This document shows, in pieces, positions 46,961-55,383 of a stretch of 64,000 bases of DNA. The position numbers and the translations under genes were made by a program. Below the pieces are notes generated by a model. That model saw only the letters and a list, made by a program, of their open reading frames with translations, was not told the DNA's origin and searched no databases. Within the stretch, counting starts at the first letter, position 1, and the number at the start of each line of letters is the position of its first letter. Location: assembly GCA_021199475.1 (NCBI GenBank), contig JAJQHZ010000022.1, positions 1 to 64,000 on the forward strand, in the 5' to 3' direction. This stretch comes from Lachnospiraceae bacterium. Its GTDB lineage: Bacteria > Bacillota > Clostridia > Lachnospirales > Lachnospiraceae.

Positions 46961-47659
46961 TTATTCTTTTTGCTTCTCCGGCTCCCAGGCCGCCCCCAAG
47001 CGATACTGGCTGGGTGTCTGCCCGGTCCGGCGTTTAAATAGCCTGCTAAAATATTGTACGTCCGAAATACCGGCTTTTTTTGCGATGGTCTTGATTGGCT
47101 GCGCGGTTGTCAGCAGCAGGTCCGCTGCGTAGGAGATCCGCTGTGCCGTGACATATTCGGTCAGCGGCATACCGACCTCCTTGCTGAACAGGTGCGACAG
47201 GTAGGAGCTGTTTACATTCAGCATCCTTGCAAAATACGTAAGCGTCAGCGGCTGGCTCAGATCCTGATCAATCGTCCGGAGCATCGTCTGCACAAGCATG
47301 GAATAGCTTCGGATCTCTTTCAGGGAATTCATGCGGCAGAGACGGACAGACAGTTCCTCAAACAATCCCTGACAGCTGTCTGTATCGGCTCCCTCAAAAA
47401 TCTTTGCGGTAAATTCCGCGCGTGTCTCTTCCAGAGAAAGCTCGGGAACCCCAATCTCGCGAAGGCTCTGTATCATAAGGGCCATCATCTGAATCAGATG
47501 GTATTTCCACTCTGTCAGGCGATCCGTTATCCGTCCCTGCACGCCCAAATCCATCCACTCCCGCACTGCTTTTTTGGTCTGGTATTCATTTCCCACGCAG
47601 ACGCTGTAACAGATGCGATCCTGTAATTCATATCGCTTCAGTGTTTTTTCTTCATTCAT
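46961..47659 (-). CDS. AraC-family transcriptional regulator
   Basis: A 232-residue protein with a C-terminal double helix-turn-helix: LTLTYFARMLNVNSSYLSHLFSKEVGMPLTEYVTAQRI, then IKTIAKKAGISDVQYFSRLFKRRTGQTPSQYR, the typical second-helix signature. The N-terminal half (about 130 residues) has no recognisable sugar-binding or receiver domain. It sits 111 bases downstream of the exported reductase on the same strand, which makes it the leading candidate for regulating the electron-transfer island. Effector unknown. Confidence 0.88.
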   Translation of the reverse strand: MNEEKTLKRYELQDRICYSVCVGNEYQTKKAVREWMDLGVQGRITDRLTEWKYHLIQMMALMIQSLREIGVPELSLEETRAEFTAKIFEGADTDSCQGLFEELSVRLCRMNSLKEIRSYSMLVQTMLRTIDQDLSQPLTLTYFARMLNVNSSYLSHLFSKEVGMPLTEYVTAQRISYAADLLLTTAQPIKTIAKKAGISDVQYFSRLFKRRTGQTPSQYRLGAAWEPEKQKE

Positions 47660-47770
47660 GCCCTATGCTTATGTCCTCAACTGTTTCCGCCTTTCAGGAA
47701 CTGTTCCGGCATCGACCCTGATCCCCTTTTGGAGAATCCGCTGCAAAACCAATCCCCCGCAGCCCGTGGA

Positions 47771-49846
47771 TTACTCCTGCGAAGCTGCATGCTTCCCGGC
47801 AATCATACCAAACGTATAGCAGCGTCCCAGCGACAATCCGGTCTGGTGGAACGGATAATCATTGCCGCCGTAGAACGGTCCGCCAAGGTTGCCCACACAA
47901 TAGAGTCCCTCGATCACCTCGCCGTCCGCATTCAGTGCCTGACCGTTTTCATTGATCATAACGCCGGAGCAGACCGCAGACACACGGATATGCTTGCGCA
48001 CACCCCAGAATGGAGCAGTCTTGATCGGGTGCATATACTTCGCCGGCTTTCCGAAGTCCACGTCGTCCCCCGTCTCGCAGAGCTCATTGTAGCGGTCTAC
48101 ACTCGCCTGCAAGGCATCATACGGAATGCCAAGATTCTCTGCCAGCTCCTCAAGCGTATCGCAGCAATAGCTGTCAATCAGATAATCAAACACACCCTCC
48201 GGGTTCTCCACCGCGCCCGGGATGTACTTCTGCATCGCCGCAGCCGGAACCATTGAGCTAACGAACTCATCCGACGGCCAGTTCTCATAATCGCTGTCGT
48301 AAATCGTGCAGTACCAGCCCTTTGAGCCGTCCGGATGGTTGGAATCTACATTGTTTCCATTATAACGCCCCTGGAACTTCAGGATATTGCCCATGTAAAC
48401 AAATCCAGTGTATTCATTCGTGAAACGCTCACCGTCCATATTCACATAAAGGAACGGCTCCTCATACATCAGTCCGGAGTCAAAGTCATGCATCATCTTT
48501 GTGTGGCCGAGCGGTTCCATCTTTCCGCCCGCGCTGAGTGCGAGTACATAGCCGTCGCCGGTCTTATGATACTGTTTCTTGTCAAAATCAGCAATATCCG
48601 GGCACCAGCGGTTTACCATCGCATCATTATTCATATAGTCGCCGGTCGCCAGGATCACGCCCTTCGACGCATTGTACTGTATGTACCTGCCGTCCGAATC
48701 CTTCCCGATCACACCGGTCACCTTATCGCCGTCCATCACGAGCTGCACCGCCGGCGTATTGTAGAATACTTCCAGATTCGAATTTGCTTCCGCGACATTA
48801 TCAAGAACAATCTGCAGCACCGTGCCGACATTCTGCGGCTTCGGTCCGATCCACGGAGCCATAAAATAGCAGTGGTCGTCGCCGTATGCGTAGCTGTCCA
48901 GGCGGTCGCTCCAGACACCGGTCAGATCCTGACTCGTGCTCATATAAGCATACAGACCGTCTCCGTTGTTCAGAAGCTCAGCACAGTTCGTATTGTCATC
49001 CACCTTTGTGCCGTCGCCGTACTCCGTCTCAGACGTCAGTCCCGCGCGGTTCAGATACCACATCAGAGCCTCCTCCGAATTGTCCGCGTAGGCCTGCAGA
49101 AGCTTCGTGTCAGCTCTCCAGTCGTCCAGTGCATTCGTGTGGTGAATCCACTTCTGAATTCCGGCTTCCGTTGATTTGGACTTAATGATCGCGGAGCCGC
49201 AGTTTCCCTGTGATACAACGCTCGCTTCCTTCTGAAGCAGCGCTACGGAAACGCCTGCCTCCGCCGCAAAGCCGGCCGCCACGACACCGGCCGCGCCCGC
49301 ACCGACTACAACCACGTCAAAGTCCTTCGTCTCATCCGGCGTCACTTCCCCAAGCTCACAGGCGGAAGCCTCCACCTCTTCCGCGGTCAGCGAATCCGGA
49401 ACTTCATAATCGGAAGAAGCCGCGTTCGAGGAAATCTCGACCGTCTCTCCCTTCGCCTGCGCGATGCAGGCAGCTGCCGCTTTTGCCGCCGCCGTAGAAG
49501 TCGTCGTCGCACCGCTGACACCGTCGATCTCTGAATTCTGCGCATCCATAATCTGCTGCGCCAGCTCTTCTCCGTACAAAGCGCCGATGGTTTCCGTCTC
49601 CTCCGATACATCGACCACGACATCCGTGATGCTCTCCGCGTCAAAGGTCATCGTCACCGTCACTGTGCCAATGCCCTGAGCAGTCGCGCTGTAGGTACCC
49701 GGCGTGTACGTCCCTGCCTCCTCCGCAAATGCCGTCATACCGGTGCCAAGAATCCCTGCCGCCGCCGCGCCAAGCGCGCCCGCAGCCGTCCCCTTCAAAA
49801 AGTCGCGGCGCGATAAGGTGCTGTGCTGCTTTTTTTCTCTTTCCAT
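47771..49846 (-). CDS. Tat-exported flavoprotein reductase with FMN-binding and FAD domains
   Basis: A 691-residue protein of the fumarate/urocanate-reductase-like superfamily. The N-terminus has a Tat signal (LSRRDFLKG, then an A/G-rich hydrophobic stretch, ending near AFAEE). Residues about 46-130 are an FMN-binding domain with attachment motif DGVSGATTTS (predicted flavinylated T114). An FAD domain follows (VVVVGAGAAGVVAAGFAAEAG), ending in FHQTGLSLGRCYTFGMIAG. The H-H-x-x-G-G-type signature of true fumarate reductases is missing, so the acceptor is unknown. The start at 49846 follows GGAGG. Confidence 0.85.
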   Translation of the reverse strand: MEREKKQHSTLSRRDFLKGTAAGALGAAAAGILGTGMTAFAEEAGTYTPGTYSATAQGIGTVTVTMTFDAESITDVVVDVSEETETIGALYGEELAQQIMDAQNSEIDGVSGATTTSTAAAKAAAACIAQAKGETVEISSNAASSDYEVPDSLTAEEVEASACELGEVTPDETKDFDVVVVGAGAAGVVAAGFAAEAGVSVALLQKEASVVSQGNCGSAIIKSKSTEAGIQKWIHHTNALDDWRADTKLLQAYADNSEEALMWYLNRAGLTSETEYGDGTKVDDNTNCAELLNNGDGLYAYMSTSQDLTGVWSDRLDSYAYGDDHCYFMAPWIGPKPQNVGTVLQIVLDNVAEANSNLEVFYNTPAVQLVMDGDKVTGVIGKDSDGRYIQYNASKGVILATGDYMNNDAMVNRWCPDIADFDKKQYHKTGDGYVLALSAGGKMEPLGHTKMMHDFDSGLMYEEPFLYVNMDGERFTNEYTGFVYMGNILKFQGRYNGNNVDSNHPDGSKGWYCTIYDSDYENWPSDEFVSSMVPAAAMQKYIPGAVENPEGVFDYLIDSYCCDTLEELAENLGIPYDALQASVDRYNELCETGDDVDFGKPAKYMHPIKTAPFWGVRKHIRVSAVCSGVMINENGQALNADGEVIEGLYCVGNLGGPFYGGNDYPFHQTGLSLGRCYTFGMIAGKHAASQE

Positions 49847-49900
49847 TAATTTGTTCCTCCTTTTGCAAAAAAATACACAAATTTGAATCAATTCCAAATT

Positions 49901-49929
49901 AGTATATCATAGGTATTTCACGACGTCCA
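49901..49929 (-). promoter_or_regulatory. Predicted promoter for the exported reductase
   Basis: TGGACG, 17 bases, TATACT on the minus strand, with about 48 bases of leader. Confidence 0.6.
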
Positions 49930-50029
49930 GACTGATTTGAATTTTCTTTTTGTAATTTTTCACATTCTTTGGTATTTCTGTAAATTTTATATAGCTAAAT
50001 TTAATCCAAAAAAAACTAAAAATTGTCCG

Positions 50030-50058
50030 CTGAAAGATTAGCAAAAAACTGGTATTCT
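50030..50058 (+). promoter_or_regulatory. Predicted promoter for the tat-FMN-rnf run
   Basis: CTGAAA, 17 bases, TATTCT with an extended -10 (TGG-TATTCT). About 63 bases of leader before the tatB-like gene. The A/T-rich 280-base gap serves both divergent units. Confidence 0.45.
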
Positions 50059-50127
50059 TAAGCAGTAGTTTTATGCAATTTTTTATTCGTATATTTTGTT
50101 ATCTTAGAAAAGAAGGGAGGCGAATAC

Positions 50128-50595
50128 ATGAAAATCGGCATGACAGAGATTTTACTTATTTTAGTTGTCGCTCTGTTTGTCGCCGGACCCGACAAGCTTC
50201 CCTATTATGCGAAAAAATTCGGAGAATCTTTGCGCTCCATCCGGGATATCTCGTCAGAGGCCACAAAGGAAATCCGCGAAAATGTCGTGGAGCCGCTCAA
50301 TGAAGCCCAAAAGCCTCTTCGAGAAGCGATGGAACCGGTCACAGAGATGACAAAAGAGGTCAACGATAATGTAAGAGAAATCAAAAAGTCTTTTACCGAT
50401 CTCAGTAAGCCAACCAAATCGGAGCCGGTCAAAGCGAAAACGGATGACTTTGCGGATGCGCAGCCATCCGTTCCGGCAGCCGAGCGAAATGCAGGCGCGC
50501 CGACAGCCAACAATTCCGCGGAAGTATCCCCGGGCGTTCCGGCTGCAGATACCGAAAGCGCGGCGGAAGCAGATGCTTCTGCCCTGGCGGTGTAA
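50128..50595 (+). CDS. TatA/TatB-family translocase subunit (longer form)
   Basis: A 155-residue protein with an N-terminal membrane helix and the TatA/B hallmark: MTEILLILVVALFVAGPDKLP, then an amphipathic helix (YYAKKFGESLRSIRDI). A long charged helix and an A/P/S-rich disordered tail follow. The length is nearer TatB than TatA, but the two cannot be separated by sequence alone. GAAGGGAGG precedes the ATG. It is first in a run with tatA and tatC. Confidence 0.9.
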   Translation: MKIGMTEILLILVVALFVAGPDKLPYYAKKFGESLRSIRDISSEATKEIRENVVEPLNEAQKPLREAMEPVTEMTKEVNDNVREIKKSFTDLSKPTKSEPVKAKTDDFADAQPSVPAAERNAGAPTANNSAEVSPGVPAADTESAAEADASALAV

Positions 50596-50652
50596 TGGCT
50601 GCCGATTCGCACTATCATCCACACACTATTTTAAAACAAGGAGGCATTTTCC

Positions 50653-50829
50653 ATGAAACTGGGAACTACAGAGTTACTGATTATTCTCGCAATTGTCATT
50701 GTTCTGTTTGGGCCGAGCCAGATCCCGAAGCTGACAAAAATGTTTGGCAAAAGCGCGAAAAGCTTTCGCGAGGGAATGAATGAGGACGATGCACAGACCG
50801 ACAATAAAACAACTACGACGGAGCAGTGA
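50653..50829 (+). CDS. tatA: TatA-family translocase subunit
   Basis: A 58-residue protein too short for the ORF track. It begins MKLGTTELLIILAIVIVLFG, then PSQIPKLTKMFGKSAKSFREG: membrane helix, the F-G-P hinge and amphipathic helix typical of TatA. It forms the protein-conducting pore in the Tat pathway. An AAGGAGGC site lies upstream. Its TGA stop overlaps the tatC ATG (TGATG), so the two are translationally coupled. Confidence 0.93.
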   Translation: MKLGTTELLIILAIVIVLFGPSQIPKLTKMFGKSAKSFREGMNEDDAQTDNKTTTTEQ

Positions 50830-51590
50830 TGAAAAAGCAAAAAGAAACTGGTGGCGATATGCCGCTTTCTGGTCATCTGCGCGAGCTGCGCAATCGACTC
50901 GGCATCTGTATTGTCAGTCTGGTCGTTGCATTCCTCGTTGCTCTTTATTTTTCACAGGATATCATCACTTTTTTGACGGATATCGGCGATGTGTACGGCT
51001 ATGAATTCGTCTACATTGCTCCGCAGGAGCTGCTGTTGGAACAGTTTTCTGTTTCGCTTGTCGCGGCGGTCTGCATCGCTTCTCCGATTCTTATTTACCA
51101 TATCTGGGCGTTTATTCAGCCCGGCCTGAAGAAGAACGAGAATTCCATGTTTGCCGCCGTCCTCATATCGGGCTTAATCTGTTTTGTCATCGGCATTCTG
51201 TTTGCCTATAAAATCATGCTTCCGTTTATGCTGAAGTTTCTGATCGGCATCAGTGCAGGCAGCGGAATCACTGCTTCCATCAGTGTGGAAAAGTATGTGT
51301 CCTTTTTGCTCACCATTTTCCTGATTTTCGGGGTCATTTTCGAGCTTCCGGTCGTATCTGTACTTCTCACTCAGATCGGACTTTTGAAGGTCGAATGGAT
51401 GAAAAAGGCATTCAAACCGGCAATTATTGTCATTTTCCTGATTGCCGCCATCGTGACGCCGCCGGATATCGTATCACAGACCATGGTCGCATTCCCGATG
51501 ATCGGACTGTATGAGCTGAGTATACTCCTCTCCTCTTTTCTTCTCCGCTTTCGGCGAAAAAAGAAAGTGGACAAGGATGGGGAGCAGTAA
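50829..51590 (+). CDS. tatC: Sec-independent protein translocase TatC
   Basis: Polytopic membrane protein that recognises twin-arginine signals. It has about 253 residues and six membrane segments. Conserved N-terminal MPLSGHLRELRNRLGICIV and later FIQPGLKKNE (loop glutamate region) and LPVVSVLLTQIGLL are typical, and the C-terminal helices FKPAIIVIFLIAAIVTPPDIVSQ include the usual proline. The ATG at 50829 overlaps the tatA stop; the GTG used in the track gives one extra residue. With only one Tat substrate visible here, the system may be dedicated to it. Confidence 0.95.
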   Translation: MKKQKETGGDMPLSGHLRELRNRLGICIVSLVVAFLVALYFSQDIITFLTDIGDVYGYEFVYIAPQELLLEQFSVSLVAAVCIASPILIYHIWAFIQPGLKKNENSMFAAVLISGLICFVIGILFAYKIMLPFMLKFLIGISAGSGITASISVEKYVSFLLTIFLIFGVIFELPVVSVLLTQIGLLKVEWMKKAFKPAIIVIFLIAAIVTPPDIVSQTMVAFPMIGLYELSILLSSFLLRFRRKKKVDKDGEQ

Positions 51591-51668
51591 GTAACAAATC
51601 TGCAGGTGAACGGAATCCCCGTTTCCTATAAATTTTACATTATTCTAAAGGAAAGAAAGGAATTCAGT

Positions 51669-53939
51669 ATGGGTAAAGAAATTGTTTCACGGACAACCTT
51701 CGTGAAAGGCGTGACCGCCTGCGTTGTGGTAGCCGCCAGTCTGGGAATCATAAAGATTGGCGATTATGCGGTCACCTCTTCCGAAGAAACTGCGGCCTCC
51801 ACCACGGCCACAACAGGCAGCGCTAGCTATACCCCCGGAACCTATACGGCTACTTCGGCGGGCATTTCCAGTGATGTCTCGGTAACCTGTACGTTTGATG
51901 AGAGCAGCATCACCGCAATCGAAATCGACGTATCCGGTGAGACTGCTGACATCGGCGCCGCGATCGGTGACGAAATGATCGAACAGTTTATGGCCGCACA
52001 GAGTTCTGCCGTAGACGGTGTATCCGGCGCCACTATTACCTCCGATGCGCTGAAAGCAGCGCTGGAGGATTGCATTGCACAGGCGACCGGAGGCTCTTCT
52101 GATGAGGGAGAAGAGGCGATTACCGAAGAAGAATCCGAAAAAGAAACCGCCGAAGTGACAGAAACGGAAACCGAGAGTGTAGCTGAGGCAGATGAAGAGG
52201 CGGAAACGAAAACCGAAGATTTGGCTGAAGCAGATGAAGATGCAACAGATTCTGCCGAAGCAGAAACAGCTGAGGCGGTAGCAGATGAGGATACCTCCTC
52301 TCAGACAAGCTCCTCCGCCCGCTACACACCGGGTACCTACACGGCCACCGCGGCAGGCATGGAAAGTGATGTAACCGTTACGATCACGGTCGACGAAAAC
52401 AGCATCCTTTCCGTTGGCTGCAACGTCTCTGGTGAGACCGAAGGGGTCGGCGCAGCCATCGGACCGGAAATCATCGCTCAGATTCTGGATGCGCAGTCCG
52501 CAGATGTCGATGGCGTCTCTGGCGCGACCGTTACCTCAGATGCTGTCAAAACCGCAGCGGCAGACGCACTCTCTCAGGCGGCTGGCGATGCAGCAGAACC
52601 CTCCGAAGAAGAAACTGATGATGCAGAGGCAGACACGGCCGAACCTGAAACGGATACGGATATTGAAGCGGAAGCTGTTGAAGATGAAACCGATTCCGCG
52701 GATGCCGATGCAGAAGAATCCGAAGCCGATACTGACGCAGTCGAAATGGAGACGGAATCTGCCGAAGCTGAATCCGATATGGAAACCGCCAAGACCGATC
52801 CTGCTGATGCAGAGACAGAGAGCGCAGAAGAAGATGCTGCAGCAGCCGCTTCCGGCGCGTACACACCGGGGACCTACTCTGCAAGCGCGGCCGGCATCGC
52901 CAGCGATGTAACGGTCACGATTATTGTAGACGAGGACAGTATCCTTTCTGTTGGCTACGATTTATCCGGTGAGACCGACGGCATTGGCGCCGATATCGGA
53001 CCGGAAATCAGTGCACAGATCCTTGCCGCGCAGTCAGCGGATATTGATGGAGTTTCGGGGGCGACAGTCACCTCGGATGCCGTAAAATCTGCCATCGCGG
53101 ACTGTATTGCACAGGCACAGGCCGACACTTCCGGCACAGCTGGGGAATCCGCAGCAGATACAGAGGATGACGCAGAACCCGAATCAGAGGATGAGACCGA
53201 AGCCGGAACAGACGATGCCGAAACAGAGGAGGCTGAGACAGAGCTCACCACCACCGATGCACTTGAGGCAGACTATGTCTCCTCGTTTACTCCAGGTACC
53301 TATTCTTCCACCGCAGAAGGCTATTCGGCAGAGATCACAGTGACAATGACCTTTGATGAGACCAGTATTCTTGAGATGGATGCAGATACCTCAGGTGAAA
53401 CATCTACCTATGCACTGATCGACGAAGATGTGATTGCCCAGATTCTTGAGGCACAGTCTGTCGACGTAGACGGCATTTCCGGTGCGACTGCCACGACAGA
53501 CGCGATCCTGGAAGCCGCCGCGGACTGCATCGCGCAGGCACAGAGTGATTCCGCTGCAGACATCATCGGCGGGGCGGACGGGTCAACGGCAATTTTCGTC
53601 GCAGGCAAAGAAGAAGAGACAGAAAGCGAAGAAGAGACCGGATCTGAAGATGTCTCCGCAGCTTATGTTCCGGGCAGCTATACTGCTTCTGCCGATGGTA
53701 TCAGCAGTACGATTACGGTTTCCGTTTCGTTTGATGAAAATCGTATGTACCGCATTGATTATGATCTTTCCGGTGAGACGGAGGATATCGGAGCCGCGAT
53801 CGGACCGGAGATTACCAGCAGGATTTTGGACGCGCAGTCAGCTGAGGTAGATGGCGTTACAGGTGCCACCGTTACATCCGACGCGGTAAAATCTGCGGTT
53901 GCAGATTGCATTACTCAGGCGCTCTCCGATGCCAAATAA
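51669..53939 (+). CDS. Exported protein with five FMN-binding domains
   Basis: A 756-residue protein. The N-terminal SRTTFVKGVTACVVVAASLG resembles a Tat signal but lacks the second Arg. Five FMN-binding domains follow, each starting like Y-T-P-G-T-Y and ending with D-G-x-[ST]-G-A-T; the predicted covalent FMN residues are T122, T287, T466, T607 and T734. Between them are E/D/A/T/S-rich linkers of about 50-90 residues. A chain of flavins of this kind suits electron relay outside the membrane. It lies 100 bases before rnfC on the same strand. Start chosen at 51669 with GAAAGAAAGG upstream. Confidence 0.88.
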   Translation: MGKEIVSRTTFVKGVTACVVVAASLGIIKIGDYAVTSSEETAASTTATTGSASYTPGTYTATSAGISSDVSVTCTFDESSITAIEIDVSGETADIGAAIGDEMIEQFMAAQSSAVDGVSGATITSDALKAALEDCIAQATGGSSDEGEEAITEEESEKETAEVTETETESVAEADEEAETKTEDLAEADEDATDSAEAETAEAVADEDTSSQTSSSARYTPGTYTATAAGMESDVTVTITVDENSILSVGCNVSGETEGVGAAIGPEIIAQILDAQSADVDGVSGATVTSDAVKTAAADALSQAAGDAAEPSEEETDDAEADTAEPETDTDIEAEAVEDETDSADADAEESEADTDAVEMETESAEAESDMETAKTDPADAETESAEEDAAAAASGAYTPGTYSASAAGIASDVTVTIIVDEDSILSVGYDLSGETDGIGADIGPEISAQILAAQSADIDGVSGATVTSDAVKSAIADCIAQAQADTSGTAGESAADTEDDAEPESEDETEAGTDDAETEEAETELTTTDALEADYVSSFTPGTYSSTAEGYSAEITVTMTFDETSILEMDADTSGETSTYALIDEDVIAQILEAQSVDVDGISGATATTDAILEAAADCIAQAQSDSAADIIGGADGSTAIFVAGKEEETESEEETGSEDVSAAYVPGSYTASADGISSTITVSVSFDENRMYRIDYDLSGETEDIGAAIGPEITSRILDAQSAEVDGVTGATVTSDAVKSAVADCITQALSDAK

Positions 53940-53950
53940 TCACTTGCATC

Positions 53951-53995
53951 CCTGCCTGGCCAAACAGATTTTTGGCAATGCTACTATCGGGCAGG
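53951..53995 (+). other. Hairpin between the five-FMN gene and rnfC
   Basis: GCCAAA-CAGATT-TTTGGC nested in CCTGCC...GGCAGG. No T-tract, so it is more likely an mRNA-stability or processing element than a terminator. Confidence 0.4.
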
Positions 53996-54038
53996 AATAT
54001 TAGCGGCAACAATAACATCCGTCAAGGAGGATTTACAT

Positions 54039-55373
54039 ATGAAGCTAAAAACATTCCGGGGTGGCATTCATCCCGAGGGATACAAGGAGCTTTCGCTTGG
54101 AGCGCCGGTTCGGCCATATCTCCCGAAGGGCGACCTTGTATTCCCTGTTAACCAGCACATTGGCAAGCCGGCAAAGCCGGTCGTGGCAAAGGGCGATCTC
54201 GTGCTGGCAGGACAGACAATTGCGGAAGCGGACGGATTCGTCTCCGCAAATATCGTCAGCTCCTGCTCCGGCAAGGTAAAGGCCATTGAAGAACGCCGCG
54301 TCGCCTCCGGCGCAAAAGCAATGTGCATTGTCATTGAAAATGACGGCAATTACACCCTCGCAGAGGGCGTCGGCAAAAAGCACCATGCCGGTACCTTTTC
54401 CAATAAGGATATTCTGGATGCGATCCAGAAGGCCGGCATCGTCGGCATGGGCGGCGCGGGATTCCCGACCCATGTAAAGCTCTCTGTTAAAAAACCGGAA
54501 GCCATCGATTTTGTCATTGCAAACGGATCCGAATGTGAACCGTATATTACCTGCGACGACCGTCTGATGCAGGATAAAAGCCGGGGCATTCTCGACGGCC
54601 TGCGGCTGGTGCTCCAGCTGTTCCCGGACGCGATGGGCGTCATTGCGATAGAGGACAACAAGCCGGAGGCCATCAAAGCCATGGAAGCAGTCTGTGCCGG
54701 TGAGAAGGGCGTCATGGTACAGCCAGTCAAGGCCAAATATCCGGAGGGCGGCGAGCGCAACCTGATTTCTGTTGTCAGCGGACGCGATCTGAAGTTCGGA
54801 CAGCTCCCGGCGGATGTCGGCTGTGTCGTCTGCAATGTCGCCACCCTTTACGCAATCTACCGTGCAACCTATTATTCTGAGCCGCTGATGAAGCGGTATT
54901 TCACCGTGTCCGGCGACGCGGTTTCCGCCCCTGCGACGTTCGAGGTTCCCATCGGTACCTCTTTCGCAGAGCTTGTGGAAGCTGCCGGAGGATTACGCCC
55001 GGAGATTACTCTGAAAAAGGCATTGAGCGGCGGACCGATGATGGGCATCGCAATGCCATCTCTCGATGCTCCGACCACCAAGGCCAGCAATGCGATGACG
55101 CTTCTCGCCGAGGATGAGGTGGAGCTTGCCCAGGCACAGCAGACCGCCTGTATCCGCTGCGGGCGCTGTTCCCGTGCATGTCCGATTCATCTGATTCCGC
55201 AGATGATGGCGGATGCGGCTGAGAAAAAAGACTACGAGCAGTATGAGAAGCGGCTGTATGGCCTCGACTGCATCGCCTGCGGATCCTGTACCTGGGTATG
55301 TCCGGCAAAGCGTCCGCTGATGCAGCTGTTCAAACAGGCTAAGGCCGAGATTCTTGCGGCTAAGAGAAAGTGA
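54039..55373 (+). CDS. rnfC: Ion-translocating ferredoxin:NAD+ oxidoreductase subunit RnfC
   Basis: Cytoplasmic face of the Rnf complex; binds NADH, FMN and two 4Fe-4S clusters. MKLKTFRGGIHPEGYKE starts the protein; GIVGMGGAGFPTHVKL is the flavin and nucleotide site, and the ferredoxin-type motifs CIRCGRCSRACP and CIACGSCTWVCP are at the C-terminus. It has 444 residues, normal for the clostridial form. The ATG follows AAGGAGG. First of rnfC-DG-E-A-B. Confidence 0.96.
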   Translation: MKLKTFRGGIHPEGYKELSLGAPVRPYLPKGDLVFPVNQHIGKPAKPVVAKGDLVLAGQTIAEADGFVSANIVSSCSGKVKAIEERRVASGAKAMCIVIENDGNYTLAEGVGKKHHAGTFSNKDILDAIQKAGIVGMGGAGFPTHVKLSVKKPEAIDFVIANGSECEPYITCDDRLMQDKSRGILDGLRLVLQLFPDAMGVIAIEDNKPEAIKAMEAVCAGEKGVMVQPVKAKYPEGGERNLISVVSGRDLKFGQLPADVGCVVCNVATLYAIYRATYYSEPLMKRYFTVSGDAVSAPATFEVPIGTSFAELVEAAGGLRPEITLKKALSGGPMMGIAMPSLDAPTTKASNAMTLLAEDEVELAQAQQTACIRCGRCSRACPIHLIPQMMADAAEKKDYEQYEKRLYGLDCIACGSCTWVCPAKRPLMQLFKQAKAEILAAKRK

Positions 55374-55383
55374 GGGATGTGAC

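Noticed and set aside
51669-53939. Repeats of the five-FMN gene as a CRISPR-like or mobile repeat array
   Set aside because: The repeats are in frame, encode complete FMN domains and are diverged, so they are protein-domain duplications.
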